DNA of 40,378 bases from positions 1-40,378 of the forward strand of contig CALWTY010000020.1 of assembly GCA_944384585.1 (NCBI GenBank), in the 5' to 3' direction. Positions 32,930-40,311 of this stretch are shown here, in pieces. The number at the start of each line of letters is the position of its first letter. Positions within the stretch are counted from its first letter, which is position 1. Both the position numbers and the translations under genes were made by a program. A model generated the notes under the pieces. The model worked only from the letters and a program-made list of their open reading frames with translations, searched no databases and was not told where the DNA came from. The DNA comes from an uncultured Clostridia bacterium (lineage in GTDB: Bacteria > Bacillota > Clostridia > Oscillospirales > CAG-272).

Positions 32930-33820
32930 TCAGCGGCAGAGATATTTCTCCGGCAGATACTCCGACAGGTGATCGAAAATATAGCGGAGGAATTTCTTCG
33001 CCGCGATCGGGAGCATATCGTAGTCCTGATACGCCACGCCGACCGTCCGCCGCACCGGGATGTCGGTCGGGACGGTTCTGACGCGGAAGGGCGCGCGGTC
33101 GAGGATCATGGAGGGCAGAAGGCTGACGCCGATTCCTTTTTCCACCATCGACAGGATGGTGTAGTCGTCATGAATGCGGAATTTCACCCGCGCCGTCAGA
33201 CCCGCCGCCGAGAAGGCGCGCAGCACCGTGTTGATATGCCCCTCGTCCACCACGATCAGCGGCTCCTGCGCGAGCAGGGAGAGGGGAATCCGCTCCCGCT
33301 CCGCATAGGGATGCCCCTCGGGAAGCACCGCCAGGAATTCATCCTGTGCGATCGTCCTGTTGATCAGCCCGGCGGAGGCTTCGGGATAGACGAAGCCGAA
33401 GTCGATCAGTCCCTTCTTGATCCATTCCGGCAGCGTGGTGTTGTCTCCCTGACGCAGCGAGAAGTTGATCTTCGGGTACTGCTTGCTGAAATCGCTCATC
33501 AGGCCGGGGAGCAGATGCTGGGACATACTCGAAAAGGTCCCGATCCGCAGCTCGCCGGAGTCCAGCCCGTTGATCTCCCCCGCCTTGTCACCCAGCTCAC
33601 GGTAGGCGGCGACGTATTTCTGGATCAGCGGATAGAGCTGCTCTCCCTCCTGCGTCAGACGCACGCCGGTTCTGGTGCGGATCAGAAGCCGCAGCGAGAA
33701 TTCCGTTTCGAGCGACCGCACCATCTGGCTCACCGCCGCCTGCGTGTAGCCGAGCGCCTCGGCGGCCCGCGTAAAGCTCCCGTATTCGACGATCTTGCAA
33801 AAAGCCAAGTAGCGTGTCAT
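32930..33820 (-). CDS. LysR-family transcriptional regulator
   Basis: This 296-residue regulator has an N-terminal winged helix (residues 1-60; FTRAAEALGYTQAAVSQMVR is typical) and a two-lobed effector-binding domain (LRIGTFSSMSQHLLPGL, FLAVLPEGHPYA, GIGVSLLPSMIL). The frame is open far upstream, but the ATG at 33820 follows GAGGGAACGCC and starts the helix-turn-helix. A consensus promoter lies 55 bp upstream. No divergent gene is adjacent, so its target is unknown; its neighbours are the sugar-nucleotide dehydratase and the oxidoreductase. Confidence 0.93.
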   Translation of the reverse strand: MTRYLAFCKIVEYGSFTRAAEALGYTQAAVSQMVRSLETEFSLRLLIRTRTGVRLTQEGEQLYPLIQKYVAAYRELGDKAGEINGLDSGELRIGTFSSMSQHLLPGLMSDFSKQYPKINFSLRQGDNTTLPEWIKKGLIDFGFVYPEASAGLINRTIAQDEFLAVLPEGHPYAERERIPLSLLAQEPLIVVDEGHINTVLRAFSAAGLTARVKFRIHDDYTILSMVEKGIGVSLLPSMILDRAPFRVRTVPTDIPVRRTVGVAYQDYDMLPIAAKKFLRYIFDHLSEYLPEKYLCR

Positions 33821-33875
33821 GGCGTTCCCTCGTTCCCGCCGCCCGACGCGCTCCGCCGGCGGCCATTCTGCGGCT

Positions 33876-33904
33876 ATTATACCATTCCCCCCGCGATCTG
33901 TCAA
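33876..33904 (-). promoter_or_regulatory. Consensus promoter of the LysR gene
   Basis: On the minus strand, TTGACA (33904-33899), 17 bp, TATAAT (33881-33876). The -35 and most of the spacer lie inside the duplicated 139-bp segment; the -10 lies outside it. Confidence 0.9.
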
Positions 33905-33913
33905 TCCCGCGCG

Positions 33914-33944
33914 AAGAAAAAGCTCCCCACGCAGGGCGGGGAGC
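33914..33944 (-). terminator. Intrinsic terminator, distal copy
   Basis: On the minus strand, GCTCCCC pairs with GGGGAGC and is followed by TTTTTCTTC. It lies in the copy of the duplication nearer the LysR gene, upstream of that gene's promoter -10. Confidence 0.8.
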
Positions 33945-34199
33945 GGGGGGCGATCTGCTGTCGTCGGACGGCGTGGGAGAACTACCGTCGGGCGGCGGGC
34001 GCTCCGTGAGCAAGGCGTGGTCATCCGTTCGATGGGCGGGGTGTTGCCGCGCCCGATTTCCACCGGGTGGGATGAGCGGCGCGGGCGTTCGATGGGCGGG
34101 GTGTTGCCGCGCCCGATAGGTTCCCACAGGGTGGGGATGAGCGGTTGTGGGACGGCGCTGTGGTAGTATGCCTTCCCCGCGATCTGTCAATCCCGCGCG

Positions 34200-34230
34200 A
34201 AGAAAAAGCTCCCCACGCAGGGCGGGGAGC
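34200..34230 (-). terminator. Intrinsic terminator of the nucleotide-sugar dehydratase gene, proximal copy
   Basis: This is the same stem and T tract as at 33914-33944. It lies about 105 bp past the stop of the dehydratase gene. Confidence 0.8.
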
Positions 34231-34336
34231 GGGGGGCGATCTGCTGTCGTCGGACGGCGTGGGAGAACTACCGTCGGGCGGCGGGCGCTCCGTGAGCAAG
34301 GCGTGGTCATCCGCATGATGGGCGGGTGTCGCCGCG

Positions 34337-36235
34337 CTACGCCCGCGCTTCTTCCGTTGCCGTCTGCCCGGCGGCGTTGTTGACGGTATCGGGATCATGA
34401 TAGGTGGGCACCGCCTGCTTGAGCGCCGCGACGATGGCGTCCCGGCTGCAGCCGTTTGAAGAAAGGGCCTCGCGGAGCAGGCTCAGCTTGCCCTCCACCT
34501 CTTCCCGCCCGACCGGGCGGTCCTTTTCGATAAAGATCCGATCGTGATCGGTGCGGATCGTCTCCTCGTCGCGGATCAGCAGCTCCTCGTAGAGCTTCTC
34601 TCCGGGGCGCAGCCCGACCTCGCGGATTTCGATATCCTCATAGGGGCGCAGCCCGGACAGGCGGATCAGCGCCTCCGCCAGATCGAGGATCCTGACGGGA
34701 TCTCCCATATTCAGCACGAAAAGCTCGCCGCTCTTCGCCATGCAGCCGGTCTGCATGACAAGCTGGGCAGCCTCCGGAATCGTCATAAAATACCGCGTGA
34801 TCCGCTTGTCGGTCAGCGTCACCGGCCCGCCCGCTTCAATCTGCGCGCGGAAGAGCGGGATCACCGAGCCGTTTGAGCCGAGGACATTGCCGAAGCGGAC
34901 GGCGGAAAAGACGGTTTTGCTGTCCTGCCGGCTCTGCATGATCATCTCGCAGAGGCGCTTGGTCGCCCCCATCACGTTGGTCGGGTTGACGGCCTTGTCG
35001 CTGGAGATCAGGATGCATTTCTCCGCGCCGAAGCGCTCCGCCAGCTCCGCGACGTTCAGGGTGCCGAAGACGTTGTTCTTCACCGCCTCGCAGCAGCTGT
35101 GCTCCATGAGCGGAACGTGCTTATGGGCGGCGGCGTGAAAGACGATCTGCGGGCGATAGGCGGAGAAAATCTCCTCCATCCGTTCGCGGTCGCGGATCGA
35201 GGCGATCTCCACCGTCTGATTCAGCGTCTCCCCGTATTGCTGGAGCAGCTCCTGCTGGATGTCATAGACATTGTTCTCATAGATATCGACCAACACCAGC
35301 AGCGACGGCGAGCAGGCGGCGATCTGACGGCAAAGCTCCCCGCCGATCGAGCCGCAGCCCGTCACCATCACCGTCTTGCCGCGGTAAAAGGCGGCGGTCT
35401 CGGCATCTGCGACGCTGACGCTCTTGCGGAAGAGCAGATCCTCAAGGCGGATCTCGCGGATCACCTTCTTGCCGAACCGCCCGGAGGAACTGACGTCGCT
35501 CATCGGGAAATCGTAGAGCTTGACCTTGCAGCCTGTGGAGGAGTAGAATTCGCTCATCCGCATCGCCTCCTCCGGGGAGATATTGGAGAGGGCGATGAAG
35601 ATCTCCTGCACCGGCAGGGAGGGGAGGAGCTTCTTGAACTCCTTCTCGTTCAAGACCTTCAGTCCGAGAATGCGGTTGCCGATCTTGTCCTTATCGATGT
35701 CGATAAAGCAGATCGGCATATAATGGGAGTGGCGGCTGGCCATCAGCTCCTGCGCCAGCAGGACGCCCGTCTTGCCCGCGCCGGCGATCGCCACACCGAT
35801 CTTATTGTTGTCCCTTGAGATCCGGCAAAGCTCCCCGAAAAAGGTCTGGTAGACGAAGCGAAGGAACAGGGTCTCGATATTGAAGGTGGCGGCGACCACG
35901 AAAACCTGGCACAGGCTGAAGAGAAGGCTGTGGTTGATATCGATGAGCTGGAAGAGCAGGACCGTCAGCCCTCCCGCTGCAGCGTCCGACAGCACCATCG
36001 CAAGATAGGCGCGGGCATTGGCGTAGCGCCACACATTGCGGTAGACTCCCGTCATGAGCCGCAGGCCGAAGAGGAGCAGGAGGAAGATGACGCCGCAGAT
36101 CCAGAAGTGCCGCATGGAAAGCGGGTTCTTCCCGAAGAAGCCGGCGACGATCTCCGACATGGTAAAGGTGGCGGCCAGGCAAAGAAGATCGACCAGGAAC
36201 AGGGTGATTCTGCGTTTATTGTGTAAATTGGGCAT
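34337..36235 (-). CDS. Membrane-bound nucleotide-sugar 4,6-dehydratase (CapD/PglF/WbpM family)
   Basis: This 632-residue protein has four N-terminal membrane helices (about 8-130), a CoA-binding-like Rossmann domain (about 145-260) and an extended short-chain dehydrogenase domain (about 285-600). It fits the long WbpM/PglF type, which makes UDP-4-keto-6-deoxy-GlcNAc for capsule or glycoprotein sugars. The catalytic block SSDKAVNPTNVMGATKR at 411-427 has the expected Lys 426 and an SDK in place of SYK. The nucleotide loop reads TGCGSIGGE, one residue shorter than the usual TGAGGSIGSE. It is transcribed alone from a promoter 85 bp upstream, with a hairpin leader. Confidence 0.93.
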   Translation of the reverse strand: MPNLHNKRRITLFLVDLLCLAATFTMSEIVAGFFGKNPLSMRHFWICGVIFLLLLFGLRLMTGVYRNVWRYANARAYLAMVLSDAAAGGLTVLLFQLIDINHSLLFSLCQVFVVAATFNIETLFLRFVYQTFFGELCRISRDNNKIGVAIAGAGKTGVLLAQELMASRHSHYMPICFIDIDKDKIGNRILGLKVLNEKEFKKLLPSLPVQEIFIALSNISPEEAMRMSEFYSSTGCKVKLYDFPMSDVSSSGRFGKKVIREIRLEDLLFRKSVSVADAETAAFYRGKTVMVTGCGSIGGELCRQIAACSPSLLVLVDIYENNVYDIQQELLQQYGETLNQTVEIASIRDRERMEEIFSAYRPQIVFHAAAHKHVPLMEHSCCEAVKNNVFGTLNVAELAERFGAEKCILISSDKAVNPTNVMGATKRLCEMIMQSRQDSKTVFSAVRFGNVLGSNGSVIPLFRAQIEAGGPVTLTDKRITRYFMTIPEAAQLVMQTGCMAKSGELFVLNMGDPVRILDLAEALIRLSGLRPYEDIEIREVGLRPGEKLYEELLIRDEETIRTDHDRIFIEKDRPVGREEVEGKLSLLREALSSNGCSRDAIVAALKQAVPTYHDPDTVNNAAGQTATEEARA

Positions 36236-36253
36236 ATCAGGAACTCCGTATCA

Positions 36254-36290
36254 GGTGTACGCGCCGCGCAGACCGGCGGCGTGTATCACC
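36254..36290 (-). promoter_or_regulatory. Hairpin in the leader of the dehydratase gene
   Basis: GGTGTACGCGCCGC at 36254-36267 pairs with 36276-36290 through about 14 bp with one wobble and one bulge. The RNA stem ends about 18 nt before the start codon and just before a GGAG site. It may influence translation. I do not recognise a known riboswitch. Confidence 0.45.
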
Positions 36291-36319
36291 GGGGTTCGGA
36301 ACTCGATCCGAATAACCTC

Positions 36320-36348
36320 ATTATACCACGGTTTGCGCGATAAATCAA
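36320..36348 (-). promoter_or_regulatory. Housekeeping promoter of the dehydratase gene
   Basis: On the minus strand, TTGATT (36348-36343), 17 bp, TATAAT (36325-36320). Confidence 0.85.
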
Positions 36349-36375
36349 GCCCTGCGGGGAAAACGCGGAAAACGG

Positions 36376-37701
36376 TCAGAGATAACCGTATTTCTTTTTC
36401 ATTCCGAAGAGGAAGCACAGGGAGAACAGGAAGGCAAACAGCTCCGCGACCGTGATGGCCATCCAGATGCCGTCGATATCGAAGAAGAGCGGCAGGATCA
36501 GCACCGAAAGCGTCTGGAAGACAAGCGTCCGAAGGAAGGAGATCGCCGCCGATACCGCGCCGTTATTGAGCGCCGTGAAGAAGGCCGATGCGAAGATATT
36601 GAAGCCTGCCAGCAGGAAGGAGAAGGAGAAGAGGCGGAAGGCATGGGCGGTCAGCTCGAAGAGCGTGAGGTCATAGCCGACGAAGAGCTGGGCCAGCAGA
36701 TCGGAGAGGAGAAACGCCAGCGCGCTCATGACGATTCCCGTCACCCCCATCAGGAGGGAGCTTTTTTTCAGGAGGCTCTTCAGCTCCGCGCGGTTTTCCG
36801 CGCCGTAATGATATCCTACGATGGGGGCGGAGCCTACGGCGTAGCCGATAAAGACGGCGATGAAGACGAATTGGACGTACATCAGCGTTCCGTAAGCCGA
36901 AACGCCGTCCTCCCCGACGTATTCCATGAGCTGGAAATTATAGATGATGCTGACAACGGAGGCCGACACGTTGCTCATCAGCTCCGAGGAGCCGTTGGCG
37001 CAGGCCGCGAGGATCGGTCTGAGGGAGAGGCCGGTAATGCGGAAGTGCAGGAGGCTGCTGTTTTTTCTTGCAAAATACAGGAACGGGAAGATCCCCCCCA
37101 CGCACTGGCTGATCCCGGTGGCAATCGCCGCGCCCGCAACGCCCCACTTCGGGACGAACAGGGCGTCAAGCACGATATTGGTCATGCCCGCCGCCACCGT
37201 CACCGCCAGCCCCAGCTTCGCCTTTTCCGCCGCGACAAAGAAGCTCTGGAAGACGTTCTGCAGCATATAGGCGACCGTGAAGGAGACGACGATCCTGCCG
37301 TACAGCACGCATTCCCCGATCATGGCGTCGGTCGCCTTGAACAGTCTCGCCACCGGCTCCATGAAGACAAGGCCGATCACGGTCAGCAGGATGCCGAACA
37401 CCGCCGTGAAGCCCACCATCAGCGAAAAGATGCGGTTGGCCTCCTCCTTCTTCCTTTCTCCGAACAGCTTGGCGACCAGCGCCGTTCCTCCGGTTCCCAC
37501 CATGAAGCCCATGCCGCCGAGGATCATGATAAAAGGCATGATCAGATTGATCGCCGCAAACGCCGTCTTCCCCGCAAAATTCGATACGAAGAAGCCGTCC
37601 ACCACGCCGTACACCGAGGTGAACACCATCATGATCACCGACGGCATCACAAAGCGCAGCAGTTTCCGATAGGTGAAACGATCCGACAGACTGATACTCA
37701 T
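36376..37701 (-). CDS. MATE-family multidrug/metabolite exporter
   Basis: This 441-residue protein has about twelve membrane helices and the MATE pattern, including VDGFFVSNFAGKTAFAAINL in the first helices and its pseudo-repeat VSIIYNFQLMEYVGEDGVSAYGT in the second half. Such proteins export cationic drugs or metabolites with Na+ or H+. The start is uncertain: ATG 37701 begins just before the first helix but has no good ribosome site. A strong AAAGGAG lies 46 nt upstream, placed 5 nt before an in-frame ATT. No stop codon lies between, so an upstream non-ATG start is possible. The leader from the predicted transcript start is about 130 nt. Confidence 0.9.
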   Translation of the reverse strand: MSISLSDRFTYRKLLRFVMPSVIMMVFTSVYGVVDGFFVSNFAGKTAFAAINLIMPFIMILGGMGFMVGTGGTALVAKLFGERKKEEANRIFSLMVGFTAVFGILLTVIGLVFMEPVARLFKATDAMIGECVLYGRIVVSFTVAYMLQNVFQSFFVAAEKAKLGLAVTVAAGMTNIVLDALFVPKWGVAGAAIATGISQCVGGIFPFLYFARKNSSLLHFRITGLSLRPILAACANGSSELMSNVSASVVSIIYNFQLMEYVGEDGVSAYGTLMYVQFVFIAVFIGYAVGSAPIVGYHYGAENRAELKSLLKKSSLLMGVTGIVMSALAFLLSDLLAQLFVGYDLTLFELTAHAFRLFSFSFLLAGFNIFASAFFTALNNGAVSAAISFLRTLVFQTLSVLILPLFFDIDGIWMAITVAELFAFLFSLCFLFGMKKKYGYL

Positions 37702-37836
37702 ACTTTTGCAGGGGATTAGTTTGCGGCTCTCCGCAAGAATCCGCTCTCCTTTCGTGCATTTCGCTGAATCGGCATAAAGATCCTCTTTATACCGCGTGGG
37801 TTCTGTCCCTTCCGGAAAACGGGCAGAGACTATGGC

Positions 37837-37866
37837 ATTATATCGGATGCATCTTTTTTTTGTCAA
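37837..37866 (-). promoter_or_regulatory. Consensus promoter of the MATE gene
   Basis: On the minus strand, TTGACA (37866-37861), 18 bp including an A tract, TATAAT (37842-37837). Confidence 0.88.
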
Positions 37867-37902
37867 CGGTATTTACAAAAATGTTACAATTGGGAGGGGA
37901 AC

Positions 37903-37965
37903 GCGCAGGGGCTTTTTGTAAAAAGCCCCCTGCGCCCCCAAAACGCTTGCCTTGGGCGCAGGGGC
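37903..37965 (+). repeat. Dispersed double-hairpin repeat, copy 6
   Basis: GCGCAGGGGCTTTTT at 37903-37917 pairs with 37920-37935 around GT. CCCAA and TTGGG form the smaller second hairpin. It lies between the divergent MATE and GTPase promoters. A tail with GAGTCTGCGGGCAGAGC resembles the tail of the 6.4-7.1 kb copies. Confidence 0.8.
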
Positions 37966-38037
37966 ATGAGTCTGCGGGCAGAGCAGGCGCGGCGAAGCGG
38001 CCGGTCGGGCTTTTGCGAAAAAATTTACGATTTCCGC

Positions 38038-38066
38038 TTGAATCCTGTGTCTCCCCATGATATAAT
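38038..38066 (+). promoter_or_regulatory. Housekeeping promoter of the GTPase pair
   Basis: TTGAAT at 38038-38043, 17 bp, TATAAT at 38061-38066. No clear zinc- or iron-type (Zur/Fur) operator is visible around it. Confidence 0.88.
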
Positions 38067-38107
38067 ACTCTGTTGAAATAAAATCCGGAACGCGGGAGGG
38101 AAACAGA

Positions 38108-39265
38108 TTGATCAAGGTAGACATTTTTTCGGGCTTTCTCGGCGCAGGCAAGACCACGCTGATCAAAAAGCTGATCAAGGAGGCCTACGGCGGAGAGAAG
38201 CTGGTTCTGATCGAGAACGAATTCGGTCAGATCGGCATCGACGGCGGCTTTCTGAAGGAGGCGGGGATCGAGATCACCGAGATGAACTCCGGCTGCATCT
38301 GCTGCAGTCTGGTAGGCGATTTCGGAGAGGCGCTGCGGCAGGTCGCGGAGCGCTTCTCCCCCGACAGGATCCTCATCGAGCCCTCCGGCGTCGGCAAGCT
38401 CAGCGACGTCATCCGGGCGGTGCGCGATGCCGGCTTGGAGGCGCTTTCTCTCAACAGCTTCACGACGGTCATCGACGCCGCCAAGTGCGGGATGTATCTG
38501 CGCAATTTTGCCGAATTCTACCGCAACCAGATCGAATTCGCCTCGACGGTCATCTTCAGCCGCACCGGGCAGATTTCCGGGGAGAAGCTCGATCGGGCGA
38601 CGGCGACGGTGCGGGAGATCAACCCCGGCGCGTCGCTGATCACCACGCCGTGGGAGGAGCTGGACGGCGCCGCCATCCTCGCTGCGATGGAAAAGCGGAA
38701 CACGCTGGAGACCGAGCTGGCGCGGCTTCTGGAGGAGCAGAAGGAACGGGAACGGCATCATCACCATCACGACGGGGAGTGCGATGATCCCGACTGCGAT
38801 TGCCATCACGGGCATCATCACCACCACGACGGGGAGTGCGACGATCCCGACTGCGATTGCCATCACGGGCATCATCATCACGACGAAGAGTGCGACGATC
38901 CCGACTGCGATTGCCATCACGGGCATCATCACCACCACGACGGGGAGTGCGATGATCCCGACTGCGATTGCCATCACGGGCATCATCATGCCGAAGAGGT
39001 GTTCATGAGCTGGGGCGTCGAGACGACGACCGCTTATTCCGAAGCCGCAATCAAGGACTGCCTGGAGCAGCTCGACAGCGGCGCGCTCGGTACGGTGCTG
39101 CGCGCCAAGGGCATCGTCCCCTGTAGCGAGGGCGGATGGCTGCACTTCGACTACGTCCCCGGCGAGATCGATGTCCGCGCCGGCGCACCCGACCTGACAG
39201 GCAAGCTCTGCGTGATCGGCGCGGGACTTGATAAGGCGGCGCTGGCGGCGCTCTTCGGCCTTTGA
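38108..39265 (+). CDS. COG0523 (CobW/P47K) metal-chaperone GTPase with a His/Cys/Asp repeat array
   Basis: This 385-residue GTPase has Walker A GFLGAGKT (9-16), the family metal motif CxCC (C63, C65, C66), an EPSG block and a C-terminal CobW domain. Family members insert or deliver metals such as zinc, cobalt or iron. Between the domains (217-294) lie four tandem units of 18-19 residues, each with three cysteines, many aspartates and six or seven histidines; about 30 His and 12 Cys in all, a likely metal store. The guanine-specificity motif, usually NKxD, reads SRTG. Start is TTG 38108, fixed by GGGAGGG seven bases upstream and by the family N-terminus. Which metal it handles is unknown. Confidence 0.93.
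   Translation: MIKVDIFSGFLGAGKTTLIKKLIKEAYGGEKLVLIENEFGQIGIDGGFLKEAGIEITEMNSGCICCSLVGDFGEALRQVAERFSPDRILIEPSGVGKLSDVIRAVRDAGLEALSLNSFTTVIDAAKCGMYLRNFAEFYRNQIEFASTVIFSRTGQISGEKLDRATATVREINPGASLITTPWEELDGAAILAAMEKRNTLETELARLLEEQKERERHHHHHDGECDDPDCDCHHGHHHHHDGECDDPDCDCHHGHHHHDEECDDPDCDCHHGHHHHHDGECDDPDCDCHHGHHHAEEVFMSWGVETTTAYSEAAIKDCLEQLDSGALGTVLRAKGIVPCSEGGWLHFDYVPGEIDVRAGAPDLTGKLCVIGAGLDKAALAALFGL
38756..38989 (+). repeat. 57-bp in-frame tandem repeat encoding the metal-binding array
   Basis: Units begin at 38756, 38813, 38870 (54 bp, one codon shorter) and 38924, and a fifth starts at 38981. They are nearly identical in DNA sequence, which suggests recent expansion or gene conversion. Confidence 0.93.
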
Positions 39266-39337
39266 GCCCCGCCGCCCGCATCGCGCCCTCCCCGAAGTCA
39301 GAAACCGCCCTGCCCGACAGGGGGATAGGAGAATCCT

Positions 39338-40282
39338 ATGGAAACACCCGTTTACCTTTTCACCGGCTTTCTTGAGGCCGGAAAGACCCGCTTTATCCGG
39401 GAGACGCTTGCCGACCCGAATTTCTTCGAGCCGCGCGACCGCACGCTGGTGCTGCTCTGTGAGGAGGGGGAGGAGGAGCTGACCCCCGACGACTTCGCCT
39501 CAAACGCCGTTTTTGTCGAGCCGCTGACCGAAAAAACCCGCCTCAATCCCGACAAGCTCGCCGCGCTGCAGCGGAAGCACGCCGCGACCCGCGTGCTGAT
39601 CGAGTACAACGGAATGTGGCGGCTGTCCGAGCTGTACGCCGCCTTCCCGGAGGATTGGCTGATCTATCAGCAGCTCCTCTTTGTCGACGCCGGCACGATC
39701 GGACTCTATAACGCCAATATGCGGGATCTGACGGTGGATAAGCTCTCCGGCTGCGAGCTGGTCGTCTTCAACCGCTGCGACGACAAGACCGATATGCAGG
39801 CGCTGCATCAGCTCGTCCGCGGCGTCAGCCGCCGCTGCGATATCATCTACGAGCATACCGACGGCTCCTATGAATACGATCAGATCGAGGATCCCCTGCC
39901 CTTCGATATCAACGCGCCGGTCATCGGGATCGAGGACCGCGACTATGCCCTGTGGTATCGCGACCTGTCGGAGAATATGCCCGCTTACGACGGCAAGACG
40001 GTGACCTTCCTCGGCATGGTCACGAAAAATGACCGCCTGCCGGCAGGCAGCTTCGTGATCGGGCGGCAGATCATGACCTGCTGTGAGGCGGATATCACCT
40101 ACAGCGGCCTGCTCTGCGAGGAGTGCCGGGGCGTCTGCCCCGGGAAGGGGGAATGGATCCGCCTGACCGCCTCGGTCAGCGTCCGATACTGCAGCCTTTA
40201 CGGCAAGGAGGGGCCGGTGCTTCAGGCGCTTTCCTGCGAGAAGGCGGACGCCCCGGAGCAGCCGGTCACCACGTTTTATTAA
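39338..40282 (+). CDS. GTPase-like protein fused to a YcgQ (DUF1980)-type domain
   Basis: This 314-residue protein begins like a COG0523 GTPase (YLFTGFLEAGKTRFI; P loop 10-17). It lacks the CxCC motif but keeps a VDAGTIGLY strand and VVFNRCD, close to NKxD. From about residue 215 the sequence GKTVTFLGMVTKN, FVIGRQIMTCCEAD and a C-terminal strand pair resemble the soluble domain of YcgQ/TIGR03943 proteins, which partner with COG0701 permeases. A CxxCxxxC cluster (LLCEECRGVC) follows the CC pair and may bind metal. It lies 72 bp after the His-rich GTPase, with ATAGGAGAATCCT before the ATG, so the two probably form one metal-handling operon. The permease would be expected downstream, outside the window. 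Confidence 0.82.
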   Translation: METPVYLFTGFLEAGKTRFIRETLADPNFFEPRDRTLVLLCEEGEEELTPDDFASNAVFVEPLTEKTRLNPDKLAALQRKHAATRVLIEYNGMWRLSELYAAFPEDWLIYQQLLFVDAGTIGLYNANMRDLTVDKLSGCELVVFNRCDDKTDMQALHQLVRGVSRRCDIIYEHTDGSYEYDQIEDPLPFDINAPVIGIEDRDYALWYRDLSENMPAYDGKTVTFLGMVTKNDRLPAGSFVIGRQIMTCCEADITYSGLLCEECRGVCPGKGEWIRLTASVSVRYCSLYGKEGPVLQALSCEKADAPEQPVTTFY

Positions 40283-40311
40283 AAAAAGCCCCCGGACAAA
40301 GGTTTGAACAA

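Larger units (their letters stand above)
33889..34313. repeat. 139-bp direct duplication with an inner 60-bp repeat
   Basis: Bases 33889-34027 and 34175-34313 appear identical at an offset of 286 bp. Each copy carries an intrinsic terminator for the minus strand and a TTGACA. Between them a segment beginning CGTTCGATGGGCGGGGTG occurs at 34026 and 34086, 60 bp apart. No gene is visible in 33821-34336. Confidence 0.92.

Noticed and set aside
32828..34009. Plus-strand frame of 393 codons over the LysR gene
   Set aside because: It reads through a bidirectional terminator and a repeat and has no family features. The LysR gene opposite is clear.
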